From the NCBI RefSeq assembly GCF_017309955.1, contig NZ_CP021247.1, positions 1,513,001-1,577,000 of the forward strand: 64,000 nt of DNA. Reading direction: 5' to 3'. The notes under the pieces are model-generated. The model searched no databases, had not been told where the DNA came from, and saw only the letters and a program-made list of their open reading frames with translations. A program made the position numbers and the translations under genes. Shown one piece after another: positions 35,518 through 43,493 of this stretch. Numbering within the stretch: the first letter of the stretch is position 1; each line of letters opens with the position of its first letter. This DNA comes from Novosphingobium sp. KA1. GTDB taxonomy: Bacteria; Pseudomonadota; Alphaproteobacteria; Sphingomonadales; Sphingomonadaceae.

Positions 35518-35727
35518 GTGCTGGGCGACGGCGATCGTGCCGAGCGATTCCTGGCGCTGACCGGCCTGACGCCCGATCATCTGCGCACCTCGCTGGGCGA
35601 GATCGGCACGCTGACGGCGGTGCTCGATTTTCTCTGTGCGCACGAGCCGGACCTTGTCGCCGCCGCCGACGTGCTGGGCGTAAAGCCCGAGGAACTGGCT
35701 GCCGCCCGCCAGAGGATCGGCCGATGA
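35518..35727 (+). CDS. DUF3572 family protein (N-terminus probably starts earlier at a non-standard codon)
   Basis: From GTG 35518 the protein has 69 residues (RFLALTGLTPDHLRTSLGEIG, then FLCAHEPDLVAAADVLGVKPEEL), recognised as the conserved DUF3572 region of alphaproteobacteria; its function is unknown. The same frame runs upstream through AETLALHALGWVLGDGDRAE, which also looks like family sequence. Between the frame's stop at 35428 and 35518 there is no ATG, GTG or TTG. An ATT at 35452 lies 6 bases after GCGAGG and would give 91 residues, closer to the usual size. The stop overlaps the next ATG (ATGA). Confidence 0.75.
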   Translation: MLGDGDRAERFLALTGLTPDHLRTSLGEIGTLTAVLDFLCAHEPDLVAAADVLGVKPEELAAARQRIGR

Positions 35728-36356
35728 GCCGTCCGCTGCTGATCACCGACTGCGACGAAGTGCTGCTCTACATGGTCAGCCACTTCCGCGACTGGCTGGC
35801 CGAGGACGAGGGCGTCACGTTCGACATGTCGCGCGGGGACTTTTCCAGCGCGATGCGCCGCACTGCCTCGGGTGAATTGCTTGAACAGGCCGAGATGTGG
35901 TCGCTGCTCAACAAGTTCTTCGATGGCCAGATGCATCGCCAGACCGCCGTGGAAGGCGCGATGGACGCGATTCGCGCGATCGGTGAACATGCCGATGTGG
36001 TGGTGCTCACCAATCTCATGGATTTCCGGCAGGACGCCCGCCAGCGCCAGCTGGCCGACCACGGTGTCCACCTCAGGGTCTACACGAACCAAGGACCAAA
36101 AGGCCCGGCGCTCAAGGCGATCCTCGAGGAATATGCGCCCAGCCGCGCGGTGTTCATCGACGATCTGGCCCAGCATCACGGCTCGGTAGCCGAGTTCGCG
36201 CCGGAAATCGGCCGCCTGCATCTTTGCGCGGAGCCGCTGCTGGCGCCGCATATCGCCTGCGCCCATGCGGCGGGACATGCCCATGCGCGAATCGACGACT
36301 GGAAGAGCGCCACCCCGTGGCTGCTCGACTGGCTGACCGACAACACCCCCCACTGA
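35724..36356 (+). CDS. HAD family hydrolase
   Basis: A 210-residue haloacid dehalogenase-like phosphatase. The nucleophile motif LLITDCDEVLL is at the N-terminus (DxDE type), VVVLTNL is motif II, the Lys near GPKGPAL is motif III and AVFIDDLAQHH is motif IV. It is translationally coupled to DUF3572 by an ATGA overlap, and RidA follows after 27 bp. The substrate is unknown. Confidence 0.88.
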   Translation: MSRPLLITDCDEVLLYMVSHFRDWLAEDEGVTFDMSRGDFSSAMRRTASGELLEQAEMWSLLNKFFDGQMHRQTAVEGAMDAIRAIGEHADVVVLTNLMDFRQDARQRQLADHGVHLRVYTNQGPKGPALKAILEEYAPSRAVFIDDLAQHHGSVAEFAPEIGRLHLCAEPLLAPHIACAHAAGHAHARIDDWKSATPWLLDWLTDNTPH

Positions 36357-36383
36357 TCCAAACTGACAGGAAACCGTTCCATC

Positions 36384-36857
36384 ATGACTGAAGCCGAAAC
36401 CCGCCTTGCCGCCCTTGGCCTGACGCTGCCCGAAGCCGCCGCTCCGGTTGCCGCCTATGTGCCGGTGGTGATCGCCGGCGACACCGCCTATGTCTCGGGC
36501 CAGCTGCCCTTCGTCGGCGGCAAGCTCGTCACCGGCCGTCTGGGCGAGGACGTGAGCCTTGAAGCCGGCGTCGAGGCGGCGCAGGCCTGCGCGCTGATGA
36601 TCCTGGCCCAGCTCAAGGCCGCGCTCGGCTCGCTCGACCGCGTGGAGCGCGTCGTCAAGCTCGGCGCCTTCGTGAACTCGACCGGCGATTTCACCGACCA
36701 GCCCAAGATCGCCAACGGCGCTTCGGAACTGATGGTCTCGGTATTCGGCGATGCCGGCAAGCATGCCCGCAGCGCTGTCGGCGTGCCGGTGCTGCCGCTC
36801 GGCGCTGCCGTGGAAGTGGACGCCATCGTGACGCTTCGTGCTGCTCGCCTCGATTGA
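36384..36857 (+). CDS. RidA/YjgF family protein
   Basis: A 157-residue protein of the Rid family, which hydrolyses reactive enamine/imine intermediates. YVPVVIAGDTAYVSGQLPFVGGKLVTG is the family start, and ARSAVGVPVLPLGAAVEVDAIV holds the conserved Arg and Glu. The gap to the HAD gene contains a good AGGAA site. The last 20 bases overlap the GDPD gene. Confidence 0.92.
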   Translation: MTEAETRLAALGLTLPEAAAPVAAYVPVVIAGDTAYVSGQLPFVGGKLVTGRLGEDVSLEAGVEAAQACALMILAQLKAALGSLDRVERVVKLGAFVNSTGDFTDQPKIANGASELMVSVFGDAGKHARSAVGVPVLPLGAAVEVDAIVTLRAARLD

Positions 36858-37608
36858 TCGATGGCTGGTGCCGGCCCCCGACCCCCGGCGGGTCGGGTGG
36901 ATCGGCGCACGCGACTATGCGCATCGGGGCCTGCACGGCGCGGGTATCCCGGAAAACTCGCTTGCCGCATTCGATGCGGCGCTGCGCGGCCAGTTTGGCA
37001 TCGAACTGGACGTGCAGCGGGCGGGTGATGGAACCCCGGTGGTGTTCCACGATGCCACGCTGGACCGCCTGACCGGCGAGAGCGGACCGATTTCCCGCCG
37101 CAGCGCCGCCCAGCTCGGAGCGGTCACGCTGACCGGCAGCGAGGAGACGGTCCCCACCCTGCGCCGCGTGCTCGACCGCGTGGGCGGGCGGGTTCCGGTC
37201 CTCATCGAGATAAAGTCCGGCCCCGGGGTGCGGATCGCCGCCCTGTGTCTGGCGGTGCGGCGGGTGCTTGAGGGCTATGCCGGTGACTGTGCGGTGATGA
37301 GCTTCGATCCCCGCGTCTCGCGCTGGTTTCGCATCCATTCACCGCTGACCGTGCGGGGGCTGATCGTCAGCGAGGGCGAGGACCGCGCCTTGCCCGGCAA
37401 GATCCGCCGCCATCTGGCCTTGTGGCAGGCGCGGCCCGATTTCCTGGCCTATGACGTCCACGACCTGCCGAGCCGCTTTGCCCGCGCCCAGCGCGACCGC
37501 GGTTTGCCGGTGGCGAGCTGGACCGTGCGCAGCCCCGAACACCAGGAGCGGGTCCGCCACCATGCCGATGCCGCGATCTTCGAGCAATGCGACGAGGAAC
37601 TGGCGTGA
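36838..37608 (+). CDS. Glycerophosphodiester phosphodiesterase
   Basis: A 256-residue cytosolic GDPD that hydrolyses glycerophosphodiesters to glycerol-3-phosphate and alcohols. The catalytic motif YAHRGLHGAGIPENSLAAF (HRG and EN), IELDVQRAGDGTPVVFHDATLDRLT (ExD and H) and PVLIEIKS are intact, with SWTVRS near the end. GTG 36838 overlaps ridA by 20 bp, and its own stop overlaps the next gene (GTGA). Confidence 0.92.
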   Translation: MLLASIDRWLVPAPDPRRVGWIGARDYAHRGLHGAGIPENSLAAFDAALRGQFGIELDVQRAGDGTPVVFHDATLDRLTGESGPISRRSAAQLGAVTLTGSEETVPTLRRVLDRVGGRVPVLIEIKSGPGVRIAALCLAVRRVLEGYAGDCAVMSFDPRVSRWFRIHSPLTVRGLIVSEGEDRALPGKIRRHLALWQARPDFLAYDVHDLPSRFARAQRDRGLPVASWTVRSPEHQERVRHHADAAIFEQCDEELA

Positions 37609-38741
37609 GCGAAGGCGATTTTACCGCGCGGATCAGCGGCAGCGTGACCTCGTTGCCGGCGGACGAGTGGGATGCATTGAGCGGCGGCGGCAATCCCTTT
37701 GTCAGCCATGCGTTTCTCTCGGCGATGGAAGTCTCTGGCAGTGTCGGCGAAGGCAGTGGCTGGAGCCCGGCGCCGATCACCATCGCGGGGCCGGACGGTC
37801 GTCTTGCCGCGGCGCTTCCGGCCTATCTCAAGGAGCACAGCCAGGGCGAATATGTCTTTGACCATGCCTGGGCCGATGCCTGGCACCGGGCGGGCGGCGC
37901 CTATTACCCCAAGCTCCAGATCGCGGTGCCGTTCACCCCAGCCACGGGGCCGCGGCTGCTCACGGTGCATCCCGAACTCCATCTGCCGCTGCTGCGTGCC
38001 GCCGAAACGCTGTGCCACCAGCACGGCCTTTCCTCCGCCCACGCGACGTTCATCGCGCCCGGGCAAGTCCCAGCCTTCGAGGCCGCGGGCTGGTTGCTGC
38101 GCGAGGATATCCAGTTTCACTGGGAAAATCGCGGCTATGTCAGCTTCGACGATTTCCTCGGCGCGCTATCCTCGCGCAAGCGCAAGGATATCCGCAAGGA
38201 GCGCGAGAAAGCGCAGGAAGGCGTCGAGATCCGCACATTCACCGGCGTGGATGTGCGCGAGGAGCACTGGGACGCGTTCTGGGCGTTCTACCAGGATACC
38301 GGTGCGCGCAAGTGGGGCCAGCCCTATCTGACGCGCGAAGCGTTTTCGCGGCTGGGCGAGACGATGGCGGACCGCATCCTGCTGGTCATGGCCTATATCG
38401 AGGGCAAGGCCGTGGCGGGAGCGCTGAACTTCATCGGCGAGGAGGCGCTCTACGGCCGCTACTGGGGCGCGCTGGTGGAGAGGCCGTTCCTCCACTTCGA
38501 ACTGTGCTACTATCAGGCCATCGATGCCGCCATTGCGCTGGGCCTCTCGCGGGTCGAGGCAGGCGCCCAGGGCGGCCACAAGCTGGCGCGCGGGTATGAA
38601 CCGGTGCGCACGGTTTCAGCGCACTATATCGCCCACGAAGGCCTGCGCGCGGCCATTGCCGACTATCTCGATCAGGAACGGGCGGGCATCGCGCAGGACC
38701 AGATCTGGTTGGGCGAGCGCACGCCGTTCCGCAAGGATTAA
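37605..38741 (+). CDS. GNAT-fold acyltransferase (peptidogalycan biosynthesis-type, DUF482-like)
   Basis: A 378-residue protein of the large GNAT-related family annotated as peptidogalycan biosynthesis or DUF482. NPFVSHAFLSAMEVSGS is the family start, SSRKRKDIRKEREKAQE is the central basic helix, and SRVEAGAQGGHKLARGYEP is the C-terminal signature. Its function is not established. GTG 37605 overlaps the GDPD stop. Its stop overlaps the stop of the convergent Sel1-like gene. Confidence 0.85.
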   Translation: MSEGDFTARISGSVTSLPADEWDALSGGGNPFVSHAFLSAMEVSGSVGEGSGWSPAPITIAGPDGRLAAALPAYLKEHSQGEYVFDHAWADAWHRAGGAYYPKLQIAVPFTPATGPRLLTVHPELHLPLLRAAETLCHQHGLSSAHATFIAPGQVPAFEAAGWLLREDIQFHWENRGYVSFDDFLGALSSRKRKDIRKEREKAQEGVEIRTFTGVDVREEHWDAFWAFYQDTGARKWGQPYLTREAFSRLGETMADRILLVMAYIEGKAVAGALNFIGEEALYGRYWGALVERPFLHFELCYYQAIDAAIALGLSRVEAGAQGGHKLARGYEPVRTVSAHYIAHEGLRAAIADYLDQERAGIAQDQIWLGERTPFRKD

Positions 38742-39073
38742 GCCGCTTTGCGGGTGGTGGCGCAGAGCCATTCGCGGGCGCGGCGCTGGGCCTCGGCGAT
38801 CTCGCGCGCGGTCATTTCGTCGGCGACTTCCGCGCGGCAGGCCGGAGCTTCCTCATGGCCGGCAACGGCAGCGAGGTTGAACCACTTGTGTGCTTCGACG
38901 AGGTCGCAGCCGACGCCGTGGCTGCCAGTCGAGTAGGCGACGCCAAGGTCGAAGTAAGCCGAGGTATCGCCCCGAGCGGCAGCGGCGAGGCAATCGGCCA
39001 CCAGCAGGTCCTCGGCGGCGATGTCCGCTTCCTGCGCGGCGAAACCCAGTGAATCGATCCAGACAGTGCCCAT
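38738..39073 (-). CDS. Sel1-repeat-like small protein
   Basis: A 111-residue protein with one clear Sel1-like unit (AYFDLGVAYSTGSHGVGCDLVEAHKWFNLAAVAGH) and a helical tail ending in TTRKAA. It is likely a protein interaction helper. ATG 39073 gives a start at MGTVWIDSLGF. It converges with the acyltransferase, sharing 4 bp at the stops. Confidence 0.82.
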   Translation of the reverse strand: MGTVWIDSLGFAAQEADIAAEDLLVADCLAAAARGDTSAYFDLGVAYSTGSHGVGCDLVEAHKWFNLAAVAGHEEAPACRAEVADEMTAREIAEAQRRAREWLCATTRKAA

Positions 39074-39376
39074 CGTCTGATACCCCCGTTTGCATTGGAC
39101 CGAGGCTCGGTCTTGCGATGGGGACAAGCTGACCGATTCATGGTCAACAAAGCGTTAACGATAAATCGAAAAACCTTGCTCTTGCGGTTCCGGTATATTC
39201 CGCTCTGTTATCGAACAGCCGTTCAGGTTTTTTGTGGACGGCTCGGGTTATGTCCTTGTGCCGGTAGAATACCGGCCTTATAGGCCGCCCCACCACGGTT
39301 TGCCGGGAGGTCACTGGAAAAATCCGGGGCCGCAGGGCGTAGGCGGGCCGGGGCGATTCGTGCGGAGATTCTCTGG
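39074..39376. other. Intergenic region between the divergent Sel1-like gene and dksA
   Basis: About 300 bp containing the promoters of both divergent genes. The AT-rich part (39150-39200) has GTTAACGATAAATCG and a TATATT (39194-39199) that may be a -10 element for dksA, but I could not pair it with a convincing -35. No gene was recognised. Confidence 0.5.
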
Positions 39377-39835
39377 ATGGCAACGGCCCTATCTGACGAA
39401 ATTGATGTCCTCGCCAAGGCCAAGCGCATGCTTGGCGGTTCCTATATTCCTGCCGAGAATGAATCGTACATGTGCGATTCGCAGCAGGACTACTTCCGGC
39501 GCCTGCTGCTCGCCTGGAAAAAATCGATCCTCGATGCATCGGCCGGCACCCTGGCCCAACTTCAGGACGGTCCGATCCGGGAGCCCGACCTCAACGATCG
39601 CGCTTCGAGCGAGACCGACTGGGGGATCGAGCTGCGCACCCGCGACCGGCAGCGCAAGCTGATCGCCAAGATCGATTCGGCGCTGCGCCGGATCGAGGAA
39701 GGCGAATACGGGTACTGCGAAGTGACGGGTGAACCTATCGGCCTCGGCCGTCTGGAAGCGCGTCCGATCGCGACGATGACGGTGGAAGCCCAGGAAGCGC
39801 ACGAGCGCCGCGAAAAGGTTTCGCGCGACGATTGA
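39377..39835 (+). CDS. dksA: RNA polymerase-binding transcription factor DksA
   Basis: DksA binds the RNA polymerase secondary channel and acts with ppGpp in the stringent response. The protein has 152 residues with a coiled-coil N-terminal part, including the DxxDxA-like tip (EPDLNDRASSETDW). The C-terminal zinc-finger region YGYCEVTGEPIGLGRLEARP keeps one Cys where E. coli has four, which is usual for alphaproteobacterial DksA. A long GC hairpin follows the stop. Confidence 0.93.
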   Translation: MATALSDEIDVLAKAKRMLGGSYIPAENESYMCDSQQDYFRRLLLAWKKSILDASAGTLAQLQDGPIREPDLNDRASSETDWGIELRTRDRQRKLIAKIDSALRRIEEGEYGYCEVTGEPIGLGRLEARPIATMTVEAQEAHERREKVSRDD

Positions 39836-40132
39836 GGCGCCTGATCGACGGCCCGCAGCCGGGGGGCAGCGGGCCGTTCGTCGATCCAGGGCCGCTTGCG
39901 CGATGCCGCGTATCGCGGATGACTCACTTTTAACCGTGTCTGCACGGTTCGTGTCCGCGTGGTACCCGGTCTGGGGCCGCGTCGCGGGCCGGTGATCGGT
40001 CTGCATCATTAAGGCTTTCTTGGTGACTGCCCCTTAGAACGAGCGAACATTCGTGTTAGGCTCGCCGGGTATTTGCGTCCGCCGCGTCTTGCACGACGTT
40101 CGACGGCCGCCTCGATTACCGGACGAGAGTAG
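39836..40132. other. Intergenic region between dksA and the PilZ gene
   Basis: About 300 bp. The first part holds the dksA hairpin terminator; the rest presumably holds the PilZ gene promoter, but no clear motif or gene is seen. Confidence 0.5.
39843..39886 (+). terminator. Long hairpin after dksA
   Basis: GATCGACG and GCCCGC on the left pair with GCGGGC and CGTCGATC on the right, with a small bulge on the right side and a 12-base loop. It begins 7 bp after the dksA stop. No strong T-run follows. Confidence 0.6.
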
Positions 40133-40501
40133 ATGAGCGAAGCTGAAAATCGACAGATCGCACGCGACAGCCTGTTTCTCATGGCTGACCTGCGCGTCGA
40201 TGGCCTGGACGGCGAAGCGCGGATCAAGGTTCGCAACCTTTCTCCCGGCGGCATGATGGGCGAAGGCAGCGTCCGGGTGGTTCGCGGCACGCTCGTGAAG
40301 GTGAACATTCGCAACATTGGCTGGGTCGAGGGGGCGGTTGCCTGGGTACAGGACAATCGCTTCGGGGTGGCCTTCAGCGGCGAGATCGATCCCAAGCTGG
40401 CGCGGGTGACGGTGGCCGCGGCCGAAGACGCCACGCCGCGTTTCGTGCGCAACCACGAGGCCCGCTATTCCCCTGAAACCGGCGCGCTGCGCAAGATCTG
40501 A
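40133..40501 (+). CDS. PilZ domain protein (second in window)
   Basis: A 122-residue single-domain protein. The first motif is degenerate (ARDSLFLMADLRVDG), but the second, VRNLSPGGMMGEG, is a good D/NxSxxG. FGVAFSGEIDP matches the third strand. It may bind cyclic di-GMP; loss of the double Arg of the RxxxR motif makes this uncertain. It is followed by the binding-protein gene after 77 bp. Confidence 0.82.
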   Translation: MSEAENRQIARDSLFLMADLRVDGLDGEARIKVRNLSPGGMMGEGSVRVVRGTLVKVNIRNIGWVEGAVAWVQDNRFGVAFSGEIDPKLARVTVAAAEDATPRFVRNHEARYSPETGALRKI

Positions 40502-40578
40502 CAGGCCGATCGCGGTTTTTGCCGTCATGGTGGTGCCTGCCATTTGCCGGCCGGGGGAAATCGACTAGGCCCATACTC

Positions 40579-42183
40579 ATGCCGGCTGACAATATCCCAT
40601 CGCGAAGAGGCATCCAGGCAGGCGTCCTTGCGGCGGTGCTGGCGCTTGCCGGGTGCGGATCGGCCAGCAATTCGGCGCTCGGCGTGGCTGCTATCGGCGA
40701 TCCGGCGGACCCTTTCAGCACCGGGCGCAGCGCGCCGCTGGCCGAGCAACTGGTGCGGGCCTCGACCAGCGAAGGGCTGGTCTCGTTCGACGAGAAGGGG
40801 CGCGTCATTCCGGCGCTGGCCGATCGCTGGATCGTCACCGACGATGGCCTGAGCTACATTTTCCGCCTGCGCGACGGCAACTGGCTCTCGGGCGATCCGC
40901 TCACTGCCGCATCGGCCAAGCAGGCGATCGACAAGGCGCTGGAAGACACGCGCGATACGCCGTTTGCGCTCGATCTTGGCGGGATCGACGAAGTGCGGGC
41001 GATGGCCGGGCGGGTCATCGAGATCCGCCTTGCCCGGCCGATGCCCTATCTCCTGCAACTGCTGGCGCAGCCTGAACTCGGGCTCGTGCACAAGCAGCGC
41101 GGTGCCGGGCCGATGCGGCTTGAGCGGGACCGGGGCGCGGCGCGGCTCACGCCGATCGATCCGGCGCATCTCGGGCTGCCCGCCATCGAGAACTGGGCGC
41201 AGCGAACCCGCCGCGTGGACTTGCGCGCGGTGTCCGGCCCCGAAGCCGTTGCCGCTTTTAATGACGGTGCCGTCGATATTGTCATGGGCGGCGAGATCCA
41301 GGACTTCCCGCTCACCCGTTCGGTGGGCATCCTGCGCGGCACCATCCAGGTCGATCCGGTCGTGGGGTTGTTCGGATTGCAGGTGATGAACAATCACGGC
41401 TTCCTCGCCGATCCTGCCAATCGCGAGGCCATCGCCATGGCGATCGACCGCGATGGCTTGATCGCCCCGTTCAGCCTGGGGGGCTGGTCGCCGACGACCC
41501 GGGTGGTGAGCCCCAGCCTCGATGGCGATCTCGGCACCATCGGCGAGCGCTGGGGCAACCAGTCGCTCGACGAGCGCCGCGCTGTCGCGGCGGCGCGGGT
41601 CAGGCGCTGGCAGGCGCAGCAAGGCGGCCAGCCTGCTGCGCCGGTCTCGTCGCCGAAGGCCGATGCGCCCAAGCGGCCCTTGCAACGATTGCTATCACGC
41701 GGCGGCAATACGCCGCAACCGGCGGCGCTTTCCGAGCATGCGCCGGGTCTGGTCATCTGGCTGCCGCAGGGCGAGGGCAGCGATACTCTGTTCGAGCGCC
41801 TGTCCGCCGATTTGTCCGCGATCGGGCTGCGCCTCGTGCGCAGCGGCGACAAGGATGCGCGCGATGCCGACCTCGTGCTGATCGATGACGTGGCGCGTTA
41901 TCCCCGCGCGGCCTGGTTCCTCAACCGGCTGTCCTGCGCCGAACGGCGAGGGCTCTGTTCGGCCGAAGCCGATGCACGGGCTGTCGAGGCCGCCAGCGCC
42001 GCGACGCCGCAGGACCGCGCGGCGCTGCTGACCGAAGCCGAAGCGGAGCTGACTGCTGCCAACGTCTTCATTCCGTTCGGAACGCCGATCCGCTGGTCGC
42101 TGGTGCGTGGCAGTGTCGACGGTTTCGCGCCGAACACCTGGGGCTGGCACCCCTTGATGCCGCTGGCCTGGGTGCCCAAATAG
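40579..42183 (+). CDS. ABC transporter substrate-binding lipoprotein, oligopeptide (family 5) type
   Basis: A 534-residue lipoprotein with a signal ending in the lipobox LALAGC (cleavage before the Cys). It is recognised as a family 5 extracellular binding protein from LVRASTSEGLVSFDEKGRVIPALADRW, the LSYIFRLRDGNWLSGDPLTA segment and NREAIAMAIDRDGL. No permease or ATPase gene is adjacent, so it is an orphan binding protein. ATG 40579 places the Arg-containing n-region correctly. A DUF4112 gene follows 39 bp later. Confidence 0.88.
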   Translation: MPADNIPSRRGIQAGVLAAVLALAGCGSASNSALGVAAIGDPADPFSTGRSAPLAEQLVRASTSEGLVSFDEKGRVIPALADRWIVTDDGLSYIFRLRDGNWLSGDPLTAASAKQAIDKALEDTRDTPFALDLGGIDEVRAMAGRVIEIRLARPMPYLLQLLAQPELGLVHKQRGAGPMRLERDRGAARLTPIDPAHLGLPAIENWAQRTRRVDLRAVSGPEAVAAFNDGAVDIVMGGEIQDFPLTRSVGILRGTIQVDPVVGLFGLQVMNNHGFLADPANREAIAMAIDRDGLIAPFSLGGWSPTTRVVSPSLDGDLGTIGERWGNQSLDERRAVAAARVRRWQAQQGGQPAAPVSSPKADAPKRPLQRLLSRGGNTPQPAALSEHAPGLVIWLPQGEGSDTLFERLSADLSAIGLRLVRSGDKDARDADLVLIDDVARYPRAAWFLNRLSCAERRGLCSAEADARAVEAASAATPQDRAALLTEAEAELTAANVFIPFGTPIRWSLVRGSVDGFAPNTWGWHPLMPLAWVPK

Positions 42184-42222
42184 GTCCGACGGCGCTGTTG
42201 CCGTTCGAGGAGTGCGAAAGTT

Positions 42223-42642
42223 TTGGCGACTGGACAGACTTCTGCCCGCGGCATGGACCTGGAGTTCCCGCTGGGGAACGATCCGGTTTCCGTCACCCGC
42301 CGTGTGGAAACGCTCGAGCGTGTGCTTGAAAACGCCTTCACCATCCCAGGCTTGCGCCGCAAGGTCGGGCTCGACGCGGTGGTTGGACTGGTGCCGGTGG
42401 CGGGCGATGTGGTTTCGGCATTGCTGGGCATGTACCTCGTCTGGGAGGCGCGCAACCTTGGCATGTCGAAGTGGCAACTGGCGCGCATGACCGCCAATGT
42501 CGGTGTCGATACGCTGCTCGGCGCGATCCCGGTGGTGGGTGACGCCTTCGATTTCCTGTTCCGTTCGAACACCCGCAACCTGAAGATCATCCGCAAGCAC
42601 ATCGCCAGGCATTACCCTCATGCACGGGTGATCGAGGGCTGA
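42223..42642 (+). CDS. DUF4112 family membrane protein
   Basis: A 139-residue protein with two hydrophobic segments (AVVGLVPVAGDVVSALLGMYLVW and VDTLLGAIPVVGDAFDFLF), whose repeated VP/IPVxGD motif is typical of DUF4112. Its function is unknown. TTG 42223 is the longest start; ATG 42253 (MDLEFPLGND) is an alternative. The stop overlaps the next start (TGATG). Confidence 0.85.
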   Translation: MATGQTSARGMDLEFPLGNDPVSVTRRVETLERVLENAFTIPGLRRKVGLDAVVGLVPVAGDVVSALLGMYLVWEARNLGMSKWQLARMTANVGVDTLLGAIPVVGDAFDFLFRSNTRNLKIIRKHIARHYPHARVIEG

Positions 42643-42821
42643 TGAAAGTGCGTTTCTGGCCGGTAGCGCTGGCGCTGCCTCTGGCGGGCTGCGGTTCTTC
42701 GGACCCGGTGCCGGCGCCGGTCACCTCCGATGAGGCCAAGGCGCTCGATCAGGCGGCGGAGATGTTCGATACGCGGGCATCCGAAATCCCGTCGGACGGC
42801 ACGACAGGATCTAGGCCGTAA
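42642..42821 (+). CDS. Small lipoprotein whose 3' end lies inside element B
   Basis: The ATG at 42642 overlaps the DUF4112 stop. The protein has 59 residues: KVRFWPVALALPLAGC is a lipoprotein signal with lipobox LAGC at residues 14-17, followed by a short Pro/Ala/Glu-rich tail. The last residues (SRP) and the TAA stop come from the end of the 268-bp element. The element has therefore replaced the natural C-terminus, or it landed at the natural stop. The original length cannot be judged. Confidence 0.7.
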   Translation: MKVRFWPVALALPLAGCGSSDPVPAPVTSDEAKALDQAAEMFDTRASEIPSDGTTGSRP

Positions 42822-43079
42822 ACTCATAAACGACACCATCGAGGCGTCCAAATGGCGAACATATCGGGCCGAAGTGGCCGCCGGACGGGCTGGTTGCCCG
42901 TCCAAGGCCGGTTCGGTTCGAGATGGAAGCCATTTGGACGCCCCTTCGGGGTTTGACCAAAATGGTCCATCGCTGCGTCAGGAAGTCTAGAAATATCGAC
43001 ATATTCCGTCGCCTTCCTTCCTCACGCTGAACCATTTTGCCTCAAACCTCGATGGTGCCGTTTATGAGTTTACGGCCTA
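42812..43079 (-). mobile_element. 268-bp structured inverted-repeat element, copy B
   Basis: On the minus strand it aligns with copy A (23350-23617) over all 268 bp without a gap; I counted 25 differences. Several differences are paired: TAGGT/ACCTA becomes TAGGC/GCCTA, ACGCAT/ATGCGT becomes ACTCAT/ATGAGT, and both internal arms show matching C-G to T-A changes. One side ends the small lipoprotein frame; the other supplies the TAG stop (43077-43079) of arfB. CTAG is present at both outer ends. No transposase is encoded. Confidence 0.85.
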
Positions 43080-43493
43080 GTCGAAACTGACCTTGCCGCG
43101 TCCGGCCTTGACCGAACCGCGCAGCTTCTTGCCTTTCAGCCGCTGTTCCTTGCCCACTCGGTTGAGCCGGCTCTTGGCGCGCTTTTCGGGCAGCTTGTAG
43201 GCGTCGCGCAGCATTTGCGCCAAGCGTTCGCGGGCATCGGCGCGGTTGGCTTCCTGGGTGCGGAAGCGGCGGGCGGTGAACATCAGCTCCCCGCCCGAGG
43301 TCATGCGGCTGCCCGCCAGTTCCTTCAGCCGTGCAAAGACGGGCGGCGTCAGTCGCAGCGCATAGACGTTGATCCTGAGCTGGACCGCCGTCGCCACCTT
43401 GTTGACGTTCTGCCCGCCCGGCCCGGAGGCGGCGATGAAGCTTTCGCTCGCCAGGGCCTGGGCGCGGTCTATCGTGGCTTCAATCTCGCTCAT
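43077..43493 (-). CDS. arfB: Alternative ribosome-rescue factor ArfB (release factor-like)
   Basis: This peptidyl-tRNA hydrolase rescues ribosomes stalled on mRNAs without stop codons. The protein has 138 residues: the catalytic GGQ in ASGPGGQNVNKVATAVQLR near residues 23-41, and a basic C-terminal tail (KRAKSRLNRVGKEQRLKGKKLRG) that enters the mRNA channel. The start overlaps the pseudouridine synthase stop (ATGA). Its TAG stop is formed by the end of element B. Confidence 0.93.
   Translation of the reverse strand: MSEIEATIDRAQALASESFIAASGPGGQNVNKVATAVQLRINVYALRLTPPVFARLKELAGSRMTSGGELMFTARRFRTQEANRADARERLAQMLRDAYKLPEKRAKSRLNRVGKEQRLKGKKLRGSVKAGRGKVSFD

Noticed and set aside
38738..39127. 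Longer version of the Sel1-like protein starting at 39127
   Set aside because: The extra 18 residues are unlike the family, and ATG 39073 starts the recognisable protein.
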